Shown: positions 43,350 through 52,300 of the stretch, piece after piece
Layout: every line of letters begins with the position of its first letter
Numbering within the stretch: the first letter of the stretch is position 1
Origin: Sulfitobacter delicatus
GTDB lineage: Bacteria > Pseudomonadota > Alphaproteobacteria > Rhodobacterales > Rhodobacteraceae
Length of the DNA stretch: 53,618 bases
NCBI RefSeq assembly: GCF_900102535.1
Contig: NZ_FNBP01000015.1
Coordinates: forward strand, 1 to 53,618
Reading direction: 5' to 3'
Translations under genes and position numbers: made by a program
The notes under the pieces: generated by a model
Seen by the model: only the letters and a program-made list of their open reading frames with translations
What the model was told of the DNA's origin: nothing
Databases searched by the model: none

Positions 43350-45629
43350 TCACCCGCATTTGCTATGCCCACAGCTCCCGCAGGTCATACACCCCTCGAC
43401 CATCCGCAGATCGAACTGACCGCAGGAGGGGCAAGACTTCCCACGCGGGGCATCCAAGCCCACGACCTTCGCCTGTGGATCGGTCTTCAGTCCCATGCCC
43501 TCGCCCGCGATAAACCCGGTCGCGATCATATGCTGCTCGATCACGCCGCCGATGGCCGCGAGGATGGAGGGGATGTATTTGCCCTGCATCCAGGCGCCGC
43601 CGCGCGGGTCGAAGACGGCTTTCAGCTCTTCCACCACAAAGGACACATCGCCGCCGCGGCGGAACACGGCAGAGACCATGCGCGTCAGCGCCACGGTCCA
43701 AGCGAAATGCTCCATGTTCTTGGAGTTGATGAAGACCTCAAACGGGCGACGGTGGCCGTTCAGCACGATGTCGTTGATCGTGATGTAAAGCGCATGTTCG
43801 CTGTCGGGCCATTTGACCTTGTAGGTATTGCCCTCCAACTCCGCCGGGCGGTCCAGCGGGTCGGACATATAGACGATCTCGCCGCCTTCGCTGACCTGAT
43901 CGGGGCTGTCGGCGGGGGCCTTGTCGGTCTTTTCCGATGACACGCTGAGGACCGAGCCGGTCACGTCGTTGGGGCGGTAAGTGGTGCAGCCTTTGCAGCC
44001 CAGATCCCAGGCCTGCATGTAGACATCTTTGAAGTCGTCAAAGGAGATGTCTTCGGGGCAGTTGATGGTCTTGGAGATCGAACTGTCGATCCATTTCTGG
44101 GCCGCGGCCTGCATCTTGACGTGATCGGCAGGCGGCAGGGTCTGCGCGTTGACAAAGTAATCCGGCAGCGGCGCGTCGCCTTTCAGCTCACGCCACATCT
44201 GCACGGCGTAGTCCACGACCTCTTCTTCGGTCCGGCTGCCGTCTTTTTGCAGCACCTTGCGGGTATAGGCATAGGCAAAGACCGGCTCGATGCCCGAGCT
44301 GACATTACCCGCGTAGAGGCTGATCGTGCCGGTGGGCGCGATGGAGGTCAGCAGTGCGTTCCGGATGCCATGTTCGCGGATCGCGTCGCGCACATCGTCA
44401 TCCATCGCCTGCATGGTGCCGGAGGCGAGGAATTTCTCGGCGTCAAACAGCGGGAAGGCGCCCTTCTCTTTGGCCAGATCGACGCTTGCGAGGTAAGCAG
44501 CACGGGCGATGGCCTTGAGCCAAGCCTCGGTCTGCGCCGCCGCTTCGTCCGAGCCATAGCGCAGGCCGACCATCAAGAGCGCATCGGCCAGACCGGTAAC
44601 ACCCAGCCCAATGCGGCGCTTGTTCTGCGCCTCGGCGGCCTGTTCGGGCAGCGGGAAGTTCGACACGTCGACGACGTTGTCCATCATGCGCACGGCGGTG
44701 GCGACCAACTCGCTCATCGCGTCTTGGTCGAGATGGGCGGCCTCGTCAAAGGGCTGCGCCACCAGGCGCGCGAGGTTGATCGAGCCCAGCAGGCAGGCGC
44801 CGTAAGGCGGCAAGGGCTGCTCGCCGCAAGGGTTGGTGGCGGCAATGGTCTCGCAATAGTTCAGGTTGTTGGCGGCGTTGATGCGGTCGATGAAGATCAC
44901 ACCCGGCTCGGCGTAGGAATAGGTCGCTTGCATGATGCTGTTCCAAAGATCACGCGCCTGCACGGTCTTGTAGACCTTCCCGCCAAAGACCAGATCCCAC
45001 GACCCATCGGCCTTGACCGCTTCCATGAAGGGGTCAGTGACCAGCACGGACATGTTGAACATGCGCAGACGGGCGGGGTCGGACTTGGCCGAGATGAAAT
45101 CTTCGACATCCGGATGGTCGCAACGCATGGTCGCCATCATCGCGCCGCGGCGCGAGCCTGCGGACATGATGGTGCGGCACATGGCGTCCCAGACATCCAT
45201 GAACGACAGCGGGCCCGAAGCATCCGCCGAGACGCCCAGCACATCCGCGCCACGCGGGCGGATGGTCGAGAAATCATAGCCGATTCCCCCGCCCTGCTGC
45301 ATGGTCAGTGCGGCCTCTTTCAACATGTCGAAAATGCCGGACATGCTGTCAGGCACGGTGCCCATGACAAAGCAGTTGAACAGCGTCACGCGGCGCGCAG
45401 TGCCGGCACCGGCGGTGATACGGCCCGCGGGGAGGTATTTGAAATCCTCCAGCGCGTTGAAAAACTTGTCTTCCCAGACATCGGCCTTCGATTCGACCTG
45501 CGCGAGGTCACGCGCGATGCGGCGCCAAGTGTCCTCGACCGTAGCGTCTTTCGCGGCGCCATCAGCCCCTTTAAAACGGTATTTCATATCCCAAATTTGT
45601 TCGGCGATCGGGGCGGTAAAGCGGGACAT
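43350..45629 (-). CDS. nrdJ: Adenosylcobalamin-dependent (class II) ribonucleoside-diphosphate reductase
   Basis: 759-residue B12-dependent reductase making deoxyribonucleotides, needing no oxygen-sensitive radical subunit. Visible are the first active-site Cys (VTLFNCFVMG), the specificity loop and GAGTARRV, the radical Cys and Glu in TNPCGEQPLPPYGACLLG and the later active-site stretch SIAPTGTISLYAGNVSSG. The C-terminal tail has Cys pairs (KSCPSCGQFDLR, GCMTCGSCGHSKCG) forming a metal-binding or redox-relay motif common in this subgroup. No cobalamin riboswitch or clear NrdR box is seen upstream. Confidence 0.97.
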   Translation of the reverse strand: MSRFTAPIAEQIWDMKYRFKGADGAAKDATVEDTWRRIARDLAQVESKADVWEDKFFNALEDFKYLPAGRITAGAGTARRVTLFNCFVMGTVPDSMSGIFDMLKEAALTMQQGGGIGYDFSTIRPRGADVLGVSADASGPLSFMDVWDAMCRTIMSAGSRRGAMMATMRCDHPDVEDFISAKSDPARLRMFNMSVLVTDPFMEAVKADGSWDLVFGGKVYKTVQARDLWNSIMQATYSYAEPGVIFIDRINAANNLNYCETIAATNPCGEQPLPPYGACLLGSINLARLVAQPFDEAAHLDQDAMSELVATAVRMMDNVVDVSNFPLPEQAAEAQNKRRIGLGVTGLADALLMVGLRYGSDEAAAQTEAWLKAIARAAYLASVDLAKEKGAFPLFDAEKFLASGTMQAMDDDVRDAIREHGIRNALLTSIAPTGTISLYAGNVSSGIEPVFAYAYTRKVLQKDGSRTEEEVVDYAVQMWRELKGDAPLPDYFVNAQTLPPADHVKMQAAAQKWIDSSISKTINCPEDISFDDFKDVYMQAWDLGCKGCTTYRPNDVTGSVLSVSSEKTDKAPADSPDQVSEGGEIVYMSDPLDRPAELEGNTYKVKWPDSEHALYITINDIVLNGHRRPFEVFINSKNMEHFAWTVALTRMVSAVFRRGGDVSFVVEELKAVFDPRGGAWMQGKYIPSILAAIGGVIEQHMIATGFIAGEGMGLKTDPQAKVVGLDAPRGKSCPSCGQFDLRMVEGCMTCGSCGHSKCG

Positions 45630-45784
45630 TGTGAAACTCCTGAGGTCAGTGGCAGATGGTCTTCTTAGCTAGGCTGTGCCGCCGTGAAAACAGTAAATTC
45701 ACCTCTGAGCATACAAGAATTTGCATGTGATTGAAATCCAACTACCTTATATGGCGTAGATCAATGGAATCGCTGGGGGGCGAT

Positions 45785-46216
45785 GTGACCGGCAAAATTA
45801 ACCTGATAAAGCTCTCGGTTGGCACCGAGGGCGTCGAGAGCCTTGCCAAATGGCAGGCGCGCAAGGACGTGCGGACCAAAGACGGTTTGCCGCGCCATGT
45901 CACCCGCATGTGGCCCAAGCGCGAGGCCGAGATTCTCAACGGCGGCTCGATCTATTGGGTCATCAAAGGCGTGGTTCAGGCTCGGCAACGCATCATCCGG
46001 CTCGAAGAAGTCACCCGCGCCGATGGTATCCGCCGCTGTGCCATCGTGCTCGACCCCGAGATCATCCGCACCCAAGGCAGCCAGCGCCGCGCCTTCCAAG
46101 GCTGGCGCTACCTTGCGCCAGAGGATGCGCCGCCCGATCTGCCCGAAGGCCGCGAGAGCGAAGCCGACCTGCCGGCAGAACTGAACCGCGCGCTGGCCGA
46201 GATCGGTGTGCTCTAA
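45785..46216 (+). CDS. DUF1489-family protein
   Basis: 143 residues from this start. DUF1489 is a conserved alphaproteobacterial family of unknown function. Typical segments: INLIKLSVGTEGVESLAKWQ near the start, RHVTRMWPKREAEIL, GSIYWVIKGVVQARQRI and FQGWRYLAPEDAPPDL. The frame opens at 45731 with ATG codons at 45731 and 45764; GTG 45785 has a GGGGGG run four bases before it and fits the usual N-terminus. It converges with the acyl-CoA ligase gene, only 3 bp away. Confidence 0.88.
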   Translation: MTGKINLIKLSVGTEGVESLAKWQARKDVRTKDGLPRHVTRMWPKREAEILNGGSIYWVIKGVVQARQRIIRLEEVTRADGIRRCAIVLDPEIIRTQGSQRRAFQGWRYLAPEDAPPDLPEGRESEADLPAELNRALAEIGVL

Positions 46217-46219
46217 GGC

Positions 46220-48037
46220 TCAGCCGTAAAGCGCCTCGATTTCGCCCGCATAGACCTCATAGACCTTGGACCGCCGTACCTTCATCGTCGCCGTGACCTC
46301 GCCATCGTCATGGTCCAACTCCTTGCGCATCAGCCAGATCTTCTTGACCTGCTCGACCCGCGCAAGCTCGCGATTGTGCTTGGCCACTTCGGCCGCGATC
46401 AGCTCCTGCACCTTGGGGTGCTCGGCCAGCGAGCGGAAGGTGGTATAGGCGATCCCCTGCCCCTCGGCCCAGAGCCGCACCGTGTCCATGTCGATCTGCA
46501 CCAGCGCTGTGACAAAGGGCCGCTTGTCGGCCACCGCGATGACTTCTTTGATAAAGGGGCTGGCCTTAATGACATTCTCGATATGCGCAGGCGCGAGGTT
46601 CTTGCCCGCCGCGTTGATCATGATGTCCTTCTTACGGTCCACCAAGGTGATCGACCCATCGGCCTCCTGACGCCCGACATCGCCAGTGTGCAGCCAGCCG
46701 TCCTGAATGGTCTCGGCGGTAGCCTTGGGGTTCTTGTAATAGCCCTTAAAGATCGTCCCGCCGGTGAATAGCACCTCGCCGTCCTCAGCAATCTTGGTGC
46801 GCACGCCGCTGACCGGGAAGCCGATCCGCCCATCACATTGCCCCCAAGACTTTTGGATCGTGCCCACGCCCGAGGTCTCGGACATGCCCCAAGCCTCGCG
46901 GATATTCACCCCGATGCCGCGCATGAAGCCTAGCAGTTCCGCGCTGATTGGCGCGGCAGCAGAGATCGCAAATGTCGTCCGCCCCAGCCCGAGATAGCTG
47001 CGGATATGGCGGTAAACGAGCGTATCCCAAAAGGCATGGGCCATCCGGTCCCCCGCGCTCCACCTGTCGCGCCGGATAATCCCGCGCCGCTGCGCGCCTT
47101 TCAGCGCCAAAAGCGTCATCGGCCCCTTGAGCCGCCCGGCGGTCTGCGCCTGCACCAGCACCCCGGCCTGCATCTTCTCCCAAATCCGCGGCACACCGAA
47201 AAACACCTGCGGCGCGACCTCTCGCAGGTCGAGCGTGATGGTCCGCAGGCTCTCGCCAAAGTTCATCACAAACTGCTGCGACAGTCCGTTGATCACCGTC
47301 ACCGCCTGTTCGGCAATGTGGCACAGCGGCAGATAGCTTAGCACGTCGGTGCCGGGCGGGTAGTCGCCAAAGACATCCCGCGCCACGGCCACGCCCGCAT
47401 GAATGTTGCCATAGGAAATTTCAGCCGCCTTTGGCAGCCCGGTAGAGCCTGAGGTAAAGACCATCATCGCGGTGTCGTCCGGCTCGATCCCCGCCTGCCG
47501 CGCGCGCAGATCATCAGCGAGATCCGCCAACCGCGCCCGCCCCCGCGCCAAAAGATCGTCAAAGCTGATCAGCCCCAGCAGATCCTCGCCCCGCGTGCCC
47601 TTGGGGTCAAAAATCACCAACTGCCGCAACTGCGGCACCCGGTCGCCCAACTCCTTGATCTTGTCCAGCTGTTCCTGATCTTCGATAAACAGCACCGTGG
47701 TATCCGAGGCATTCACCAAATGCTCCAACTCCGCCGCCGGGCTGGTGGGATACATCCCCACCACAACCCCCGCAGCCGCGTTAATGCCAAACTGCGCCTG
47801 CACCCATTCGCTGCGGTTCTCACTCAGGATGCCGACATGGCCGCCGGGCGCCAGCCCCAGATCGACCAGCCCGGCGGCGGTGGCCTGCATGATTTCCTGC
47901 AGGCCCGCCCAGGTGATCTCATTCCAGATGCCAAATTCTTTCTGCCGCATCGCCACGCCCGTGGGGCGGTTGTCGGCATGGTTGTGCACCATGCGCACCA
48001 GCGGCGCGAAATCGCCCTTAAACTCATCAAATGCCAT
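46220..48037 (-). CDS. AMP-dependent acyl-CoA synthetase/ligase
   Basis: 605-residue adenylate-forming enzyme that activates a carboxylic acid to its CoA ester. Motifs are MMVFTSGSTGLPKAAEISYG (P-loop-like), REAWGMSETSGVG, HTGDVGRQEADGSITLVDRK and the C-terminal Lys region INAAGKNLAPAHIENV. It belongs to the long-chain-like group, though members often act on other acids. It is 10 bp after livF, the last gene of a Liv-type ABC operon, which suggests import followed by CoA activation. Substrate unknown: an aromatic, fatty or branched acid is possible. Confidence 0.92.
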   Translation of the reverse strand: MAFDEFKGDFAPLVRMVHNHADNRPTGVAMRQKEFGIWNEITWAGLQEIMQATAAGLVDLGLAPGGHVGILSENRSEWVQAQFGINAAAGVVVGMYPTSPAAELEHLVNASDTTVLFIEDQEQLDKIKELGDRVPQLRQLVIFDPKGTRGEDLLGLISFDDLLARGRARLADLADDLRARQAGIEPDDTAMMVFTSGSTGLPKAAEISYGNIHAGVAVARDVFGDYPPGTDVLSYLPLCHIAEQAVTVINGLSQQFVMNFGESLRTITLDLREVAPQVFFGVPRIWEKMQAGVLVQAQTAGRLKGPMTLLALKGAQRRGIIRRDRWSAGDRMAHAFWDTLVYRHIRSYLGLGRTTFAISAAAPISAELLGFMRGIGVNIREAWGMSETSGVGTIQKSWGQCDGRIGFPVSGVRTKIAEDGEVLFTGGTIFKGYYKNPKATAETIQDGWLHTGDVGRQEADGSITLVDRKKDIMINAAGKNLAPAHIENVIKASPFIKEVIAVADKRPFVTALVQIDMDTVRLWAEGQGIAYTTFRSLAEHPKVQELIAAEVAKHNRELARVEQVKKIWLMRKELDHDDGEVTATMKVRRSKVYEVYAGEIEALYG

Positions 48038-48047
48038 GGTGGCCTCC

Positions 48048-48842
48048 TTAGCTGAGCCAGCGTTTGCGGCGTTTGTAGTGCTTCACATCGCGGAAAGACT
48101 GCCGTGCGCCGCCCTCCTCGCCCATGCCGAGGTAGAAGGACTGGATGTCCTTATCGCCGCGTAGCTTCTCCACATCGCCCTCCATGACGATCTGACCGCT
48201 TTCCATGATGTAGCCATAGTCCGCGACGGAAAAGGCCACGCCCGCGTTCTGTTCGACCAAGAGGATCGCCGTACCATCCTCTTGGTTAAGCCGCTTGATC
48301 GTGTCAAAAATCTCCGCCACCACCTTGGGCGCCAGCCCCAAGGACGGCTCATCCATCAAGATCAACTCCGGCCGCGCAATCATCGCCCGGCCAAAGGCCA
48401 ACATCTGCTGCTCCCCACCCGAAAGATAGCCCGCGATCTGCTTGCGCCGCTCTTTCAACCGCGGGAAAAACGCATAGACCTTATCATAGTCCGGCTTCGC
48501 CTTACGCTGATCCAGCGCATAAGAGGCCGCGATCAGGTTGTCCTCCACCGTCATCTCACTAAAAATCCGCCGCCCTTCGCGCACATGGAACAGCCCCTGT
48601 TGCACCAGACGGTCGGGCTGGATCGTCATGATCGATTGCCCCTTGAACGAAATCCGCCCCTCACCGACCTCGCCATTCTCTAGCGCCAGCAGGTTGCTCG
48701 CAGCCTTCAACGTCGTGGTCTTGCCCGCGCCATTGGTCCCCAACAGCGTCACGATCTTCCCGTCCGGCACTTCCAAAGACAGCCCGCGCAACGCCTGCAC
48801 CGTGTGATGATAGGTCACTTCGATGTTCTCGATGGTCAGCAC
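48048..48842 (-). CDS. livF: Liv-type ABC transporter ATP-binding protein (LivF-like)
   Basis: 264-residue ATPase. Walker A LLGTNGAGKTTTLKAAS, GLFHVREGRRIFSEMTVEDN, signature LSGGEQQMLAFGRAMI, Walker B LILMDEPSLGLAPKVV and LLVEQNAGVAFSVA. The frame reads far upstream through a palindromic repeat to 48998, but the family N-terminus VLTIENIEVTYH begins at GTG 48842, with AGAGAGG nine bases before. The last 30 residues (ARQSFRDVKHYKRRKRWLS) are an extra basic tail seen in this subgroup. Part of the livG-livH-livM-livK-livF-ligase operon. Confidence 0.92.
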   Translation of the reverse strand: MLTIENIEVTYHHTVQALRGLSLEVPDGKIVTLLGTNGAGKTTTLKAASNLLALENGEVGEGRISFKGQSIMTIQPDRLVQQGLFHVREGRRIFSEMTVEDNLIAASYALDQRKAKPDYDKVYAFFPRLKERRKQIAGYLSGGEQQMLAFGRAMIARPELILMDEPSLGLAPKVVAEIFDTIKRLNQEDGTAILLVEQNAGVAFSVADYGYIMESGQIVMEGDVEKLRGDKDIQSFYLGMGEEGGARQSFRDVKHYKRRKRWLS

Positions 48843-48859
48843 AGGGCGCGCCCTCTCTC

Positions 48860-48903
48860 TTTTTGGCCAAAAATACTTCGGGGGTCCGGGGGCAGCGCCC
48901 CCG
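48860..48903 (-). repeat. Palindromic intergenic element after livK
   Basis: Two adjoining palindromes in the livK-livF gap: a 7-bp stem CGGGGGC...GCCCCCG with a 3-base loop (48887-48903) and the perfect palindrome TTTTTGGCCAAAAA (48860-48873). On the minus strand the hairpin comes 13 bp after the livK stop. It could limit readthrough or shield livK mRNA. It looks like the GC-rich REP-like units common in Rhodobacteraceae, as I recall them. Confidence 0.6.
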
Positions 48904-48915
48904 AACCTTTTGCGC

Positions 48916-50124
48916 TTAAACGGTGAACCAGTCGGATTTCGGCGTGAACAGCCCGTCCTCGGGATTGTAGCCATAGACCCGGCCTGTCCCGATCGCATTG
49001 TTCTCCATGCTCACCGGCCCGCCAAAGAAGCCACCCGAATCCCAATCGGAAATGCCCGCGAGGTTCTCAGCGATGTTATCCGCTGTCAGTTCCTGCCCGG
49101 CCTCGGCGGTGTCGCGGAAGGCTTTCATGGCGATCTCCAAGCCACACATCGTCTGGATCGCCCAGGTCGACATGTAGTTCTCCAGCGGCGTGCCTGCGAA
49201 CATCGCCTTGCTGAGCTCCGCGTACTGCTGATAGCGCGGCGCGTCTTCACGGTCATAGAAATAGCGGTAGGGCATGACGCCTTCGTAGCCCGCAAGGAAG
49301 GGTCCCGCCTCGGCGGTGATCCGGTCCGCGATTAGCTTCTCCATGCCCCAGAAGGTGCCCTTGAACTTGACCGGCAGGCCGAACTGTCGCGCGCCGCCGA
49401 TGAGCTGCGGCCAGACGCCGGTGACATAGCCCTGCAAGATACAGTGATCCGCGCCGGACTGTGCCAGTTTGGTGACATGGGTCGGAATGTCTGCGCCCTC
49501 GGCCTTTGTGCTTTCCTCCAGCACGACCTCTAGCCCCAGTTCCTCGGCGCGTTTGCGGCCATGCTCAATCGGGTCTCGGCCAAACTCGGTGTTGGAGAAG
49601 ATAAAGGCGACCTTCTGCCCGCCCTCGTTCTTGATGTTCTGCAGCAGGATATCGAACTGGCTCTGATAAGTCGGACCCGAGAGATACTGGTAGGGATGTG
49701 TCGCTGGGTCCGCCAATTCAGAAGCGAATGAGGTCGAGCCCATGATCCGCGCATTCTCGCCCTTCAACTCAGGCGCAATCAGCTTCATCGCGCCGGTGCT
49801 GTCGGCAAAATAACCGATCATGTTCTTGCCTTCAGAGGCTAGCGCGCGCTGGTAGTTGTTCAGCGCATTCTGCGGCACATAGCCCGAATCCTCGGTGACA
49901 AAACGGATCGGCGTGCCTGCGATACCGCCTTCGTCGTTGAACAGTTTCGCGGCCATGGCAAAGGCCGGGGCAACCAACTGGCCCGCGGTGGCAAAAGGCC
50001 CGGTCAGCGGCAGCGAGGCGCCCAGCACGTATTCCTTGGGCTGCGCGCGCAGGATCATCGGCGTGCCGGTGATCGCCGTGGCGGCGGCGGTGGTGGCGAG
50101 GAAGGATCGGCGGTTCATGGTCAT
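48916..50124 (-). CDS. livK: Liv-type ABC transporter substrate-binding protein, Tat signal
   Basis: 402-residue periplasmic binding protein. The leader MTMNRRSFLATTAAATAITG has a twin-arginine motif. The mature part is of the Leu/Ile/Val-binding class: VLGASLPLTGPFATAGQLV, FVTEDSGYVPQNALNNYQRA, FIFSNTEFGRDPIEHGRKRA and GYEGVMPYRYFYDRED. Proteins of this class bind amino acids, short amides or aromatic acids; the linked CoA ligase favours a carboxylic acid ligand (inference). Confidence 0.93.
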   Translation of the reverse strand: MTMNRRSFLATTAAATAITGTPMILRAQPKEYVLGASLPLTGPFATAGQLVAPAFAMAAKLFNDEGGIAGTPIRFVTEDSGYVPQNALNNYQRALASEGKNMIGYFADSTGAMKLIAPELKGENARIMGSTSFASELADPATHPYQYLSGPTYQSQFDILLQNIKNEGGQKVAFIFSNTEFGRDPIEHGRKRAEELGLEVVLEESTKAEGADIPTHVTKLAQSGADHCILQGYVTGVWPQLIGGARQFGLPVKFKGTFWGMEKLIADRITAEAGPFLAGYEGVMPYRYFYDREDAPRYQQYAELSKAMFAGTPLENYMSTWAIQTMCGLEIAMKAFRDTAEAGQELTADNIAENLAGISDWDSGGFFGGPVSMENNAIGTGRVYGYNPEDGLFTPKSDWFTV

Positions 50125-50158
50125 TTGGTCTTCTCCCTAAATGTGGCCGTCGTTGTTC

Positions 50159-51229
50159 TTATCCGCGCGCAAAGGGCCATCTGTTTGCGGCGCGCAGTAT
50201 GCGGTCTACGATCTGGTTGATGCCGAGCGGTTCTTTCAGCAGGAACAGCACGAGCAGGACGCCAAAGGCGATCTGTTGCAGCGGCGCACGCAACTGACCT
50301 GCCCCGGCGCTATCCCCCGCCAGCGCCCCAAAAAGCACTTTGATCAATTCCGGCACCATCACGACGATGATAACGCCGAACACCGGCCCCATTGTCCGCC
50401 CCATGCCGCCAATGATCAACGCGGCGACAAGGTTCAGCGACAGCGCCAACTCGAATTGCTCGGGCAGGATGCGGGCATAGAAATAGGCGAAAAGCGCGCC
50501 CGCCAACCCGCAATAGGCGGCCGAGAGGGCAAAGCTCATCAACTTGTACCGCAACAGCGAGATGCCGAGGATCTCGGCGGAGTAATCGCGGTCGCGGATG
50601 GCGATAAAGGCGCGGCCCACGCGGGTGCGGATCAGGTTCTGCGCCGCCAGCAGCGACACCAGCCCCACCACAGCGATTAGCCCAAACATCTCGCGCTTGG
50701 TGTCCAGCTCCCAGCCCAACAGGTTCGGCACATTGGTGTTGATCCCGACCATCCCGCCGGTCCAAGGGGCAAAGAGGTCTTCTTCGATCAAGAAAATCAC
50801 AATGAAATTCGCCGCCAGCGTCGCCACGGCAAGGTACAGCCCTTTGACCCGCAGACTCGGCAGCCCCACCAGCACCCCCACGGCGGCGGCCAATGCCACC
50901 GCCAATGGCACCGAGATAAAGGGCATCAGCCCCGCCGGGATCACCCCGGCCCCGAGGTTGCCAAAAATCGTCACCGCATAGGCGCCAATGGCGACAAAGG
51001 CGCCATGGCCCAGCGAGACCAGCCCGGTATAGCCGGTCAGAATATTGATCCCCACCACCGCGATCAGCAGGATGCCCATCTGGCTGGCGATCAGGATCAG
51101 GTAGTCATTGCCAAAGGCGGTGAACAGCGCCAGCGCGGCGATCATCGCATAAACAAATGCCTGCTTGTAGCGATTGTTCAGCACCCGCTCATCGGCGGCA
51201 TAGGTCGATTTGAGGTTCGCGTTAATCAT
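50159..51229 (-). CDS. livM: Liv-type ABC transporter permease LivM
   Basis: 356-residue inner-membrane permease: LLIAVVGINILTGYTGLVSL, GHGAFVAIGAYAVTIFG, RVGRAFIAIRDRDYSAEILG and NLVAALIIGGMGRTMGPVFG are typical LivM features. It is 34 bp upstream of livK and overlaps livH by 4 bp. Confidence 0.95.
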   Translation of the reverse strand: MINANLKSTYAADERVLNNRYKQAFVYAMIAALALFTAFGNDYLILIASQMGILLIAVVGINILTGYTGLVSLGHGAFVAIGAYAVTIFGNLGAGVIPAGLMPFISVPLAVALAAAVGVLVGLPSLRVKGLYLAVATLAANFIVIFLIEEDLFAPWTGGMVGINTNVPNLLGWELDTKREMFGLIAVVGLVSLLAAQNLIRTRVGRAFIAIRDRDYSAEILGISLLRYKLMSFALSAAYCGLAGALFAYFYARILPEQFELALSLNLVAALIIGGMGRTMGPVFGVIIVVMVPELIKVLFGALAGDSAGAGQLRAPLQQIAFGVLLVLFLLKEPLGINQIVDRILRAANRWPFARG

Positions 51230-52230
51230 ATCCGCTCAACCTCTTTCTGGCCCATCAACCCGTGTGGACGCCAAACCAGCACCACCAGCACGGTGACGTA
51301 AGGCACAATCTCGGCCCAGCCGCCGCCCATCTTCCACTGGGTCATGGCTTCCAACACACCGACGACCATCGCGGCGATCAAGACGCCGACATAGCTGTCC
51401 AACCCGCCCATCAACACAATCGCCAGCACCGAAAAACCAAAGAGCCCGAGGCTCGGCGAAATCCCGTTGCGCGTGGCGAGGATCGCCCCCGCGATTGCCC
51501 CTGTCGTACTGGCCAAGACCCAAGCGCGGGAAAAGACCTTCGGCACCGAAATACCCATTGAATAGGCCGTCGACTGATCTTCAGCAGTGGCCCGGATCGC
51601 AATGCCGCCCTTGGTGAACTTCACAAAAGCCACGATGCCGCCAAACAAGAGAAGCGCCACAAACATGTTCACCAGATCGGTGCCAAAAAGGAAGATCATC
51701 GTGCCGAACAACTCGAACCGGATCGGCATATTAGGCGCGATATAGGGCACGCTGGCGGCATCCGCCGTCCAGATCAGCTGTGCCGCCCCCGATAGGATTG
51801 AGATCAGACCAACCGTCACCATGATCATCGCAAAGATCGACTGCCCCATCAGCGGCCGCATCAATACCCGCTCAATGATCCGGCCCAGAATGGCGTTACA
51901 CACCAGCGCCCCCGCCAGCCCCAGCAGAATACGCGGCAGGTTCGCCACCCAGTCCAACACTGCTGCGACGGGCGAAAACATCGGTAAGTCGCCCTTCATC
52001 TCGATCATCCAAGCGGGCTGCCATGACGCAAGCCACGTTGGCGCCCAAGGCTGGCCGGGGACAATCACCGCGAAGGTAAAATAGAAATAGGCCCCGAACA
52101 TAATCAGATAACCATGGGCAAAGTTCACCACCTTGGTGGCCTTGTAAACGCTCACGATCCCAACAGCGATCAGCGCATAAATCGCCCCCGCCATCAGCCC
52201 GTTGATCGCAAATTGCACAAACTGCCCCAT
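51226..52230 (-). CDS. livH: Liv-type ABC transporter permease LivH
   Basis: 334-residue inner-membrane permease, partner of LivM. Segments: FAINGLMAGAIYALIAVGIV, VNFAHGYLIMFGAYFYF, IAIRATAEDQSTAYSMGISV and SVLAIVLMGGLDSYVGVLIA. The loop between helices 2 and 3 is longer than in classic LivH (PWAPTWLASWQPAWMIEMKG), as in subgroups linked to acyl-CoA ligases. It lies 70 bp after livG across two hairpins. Confidence 0.94.
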   Translation of the reverse strand: MGQFVQFAINGLMAGAIYALIAVGIVSVYKATKVVNFAHGYLIMFGAYFYFTFAVIVPGQPWAPTWLASWQPAWMIEMKGDLPMFSPVAAVLDWVANLPRILLGLAGALVCNAILGRIIERVLMRPLMGQSIFAMIMVTVGLISILSGAAQLIWTADAASVPYIAPNMPIRFELFGTMIFLFGTDLVNMFVALLLFGGIVAFVKFTKGGIAIRATAEDQSTAYSMGISVPKVFSRAWVLASTTGAIAGAILATRNGISPSLGLFGFSVLAIVLMGGLDSYVGVLIAAMVVGVLEAMTQWKMGGGWAEIVPYVTVLVVLVWRPHGLMGQKEVERI

Positions 52231-52254
52231 CAGAGCCCCTCCCCGCGCCGGACC

Positions 52255-52299
52255 CCGGAATTTTCAAAAAATTCCGGCCCGATTTCTTTGCAAGAAATC
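52255..52299 (-). repeat. Tandem hairpins between livG and livH
   Basis: Two perfect stem-loops: CCGGAATTTT-CAA-AAAATTCCGG (52255-52277) and GATTTCTT-TGC-AAGAAATC (52281-52299). The second is one base past the livG stop on the minus strand. Both have 3-base loops and strong stems. They could end or slow transcription after livG or act as REP-like mRNA stabilisers. Confidence 0.7.
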
Positions 52300-52300
52300 G

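Noticed and set aside
44121..45668. 515-residue frame opposite nrdJ
   Set aside because: Shadow of the ribonucleotide reductase gene, with the same Arg/His-rich antisense look.
45630..45784. Cobalamin riboswitch or NrdR boxes upstream of nrdJ
   Set aside because: The B12-dependent enzyme made this worth a look, but no B12-box-like sequence, extended structured leader or paired NrdR boxes was seen in the short upstream region.
48843..48998. N-terminal extension of the LivF-like ATPase
   Set aside because: The extra codons translate a palindromic intergenic repeat and overlap the livK 3' end; the conserved N-terminus starts at GTG 48842.
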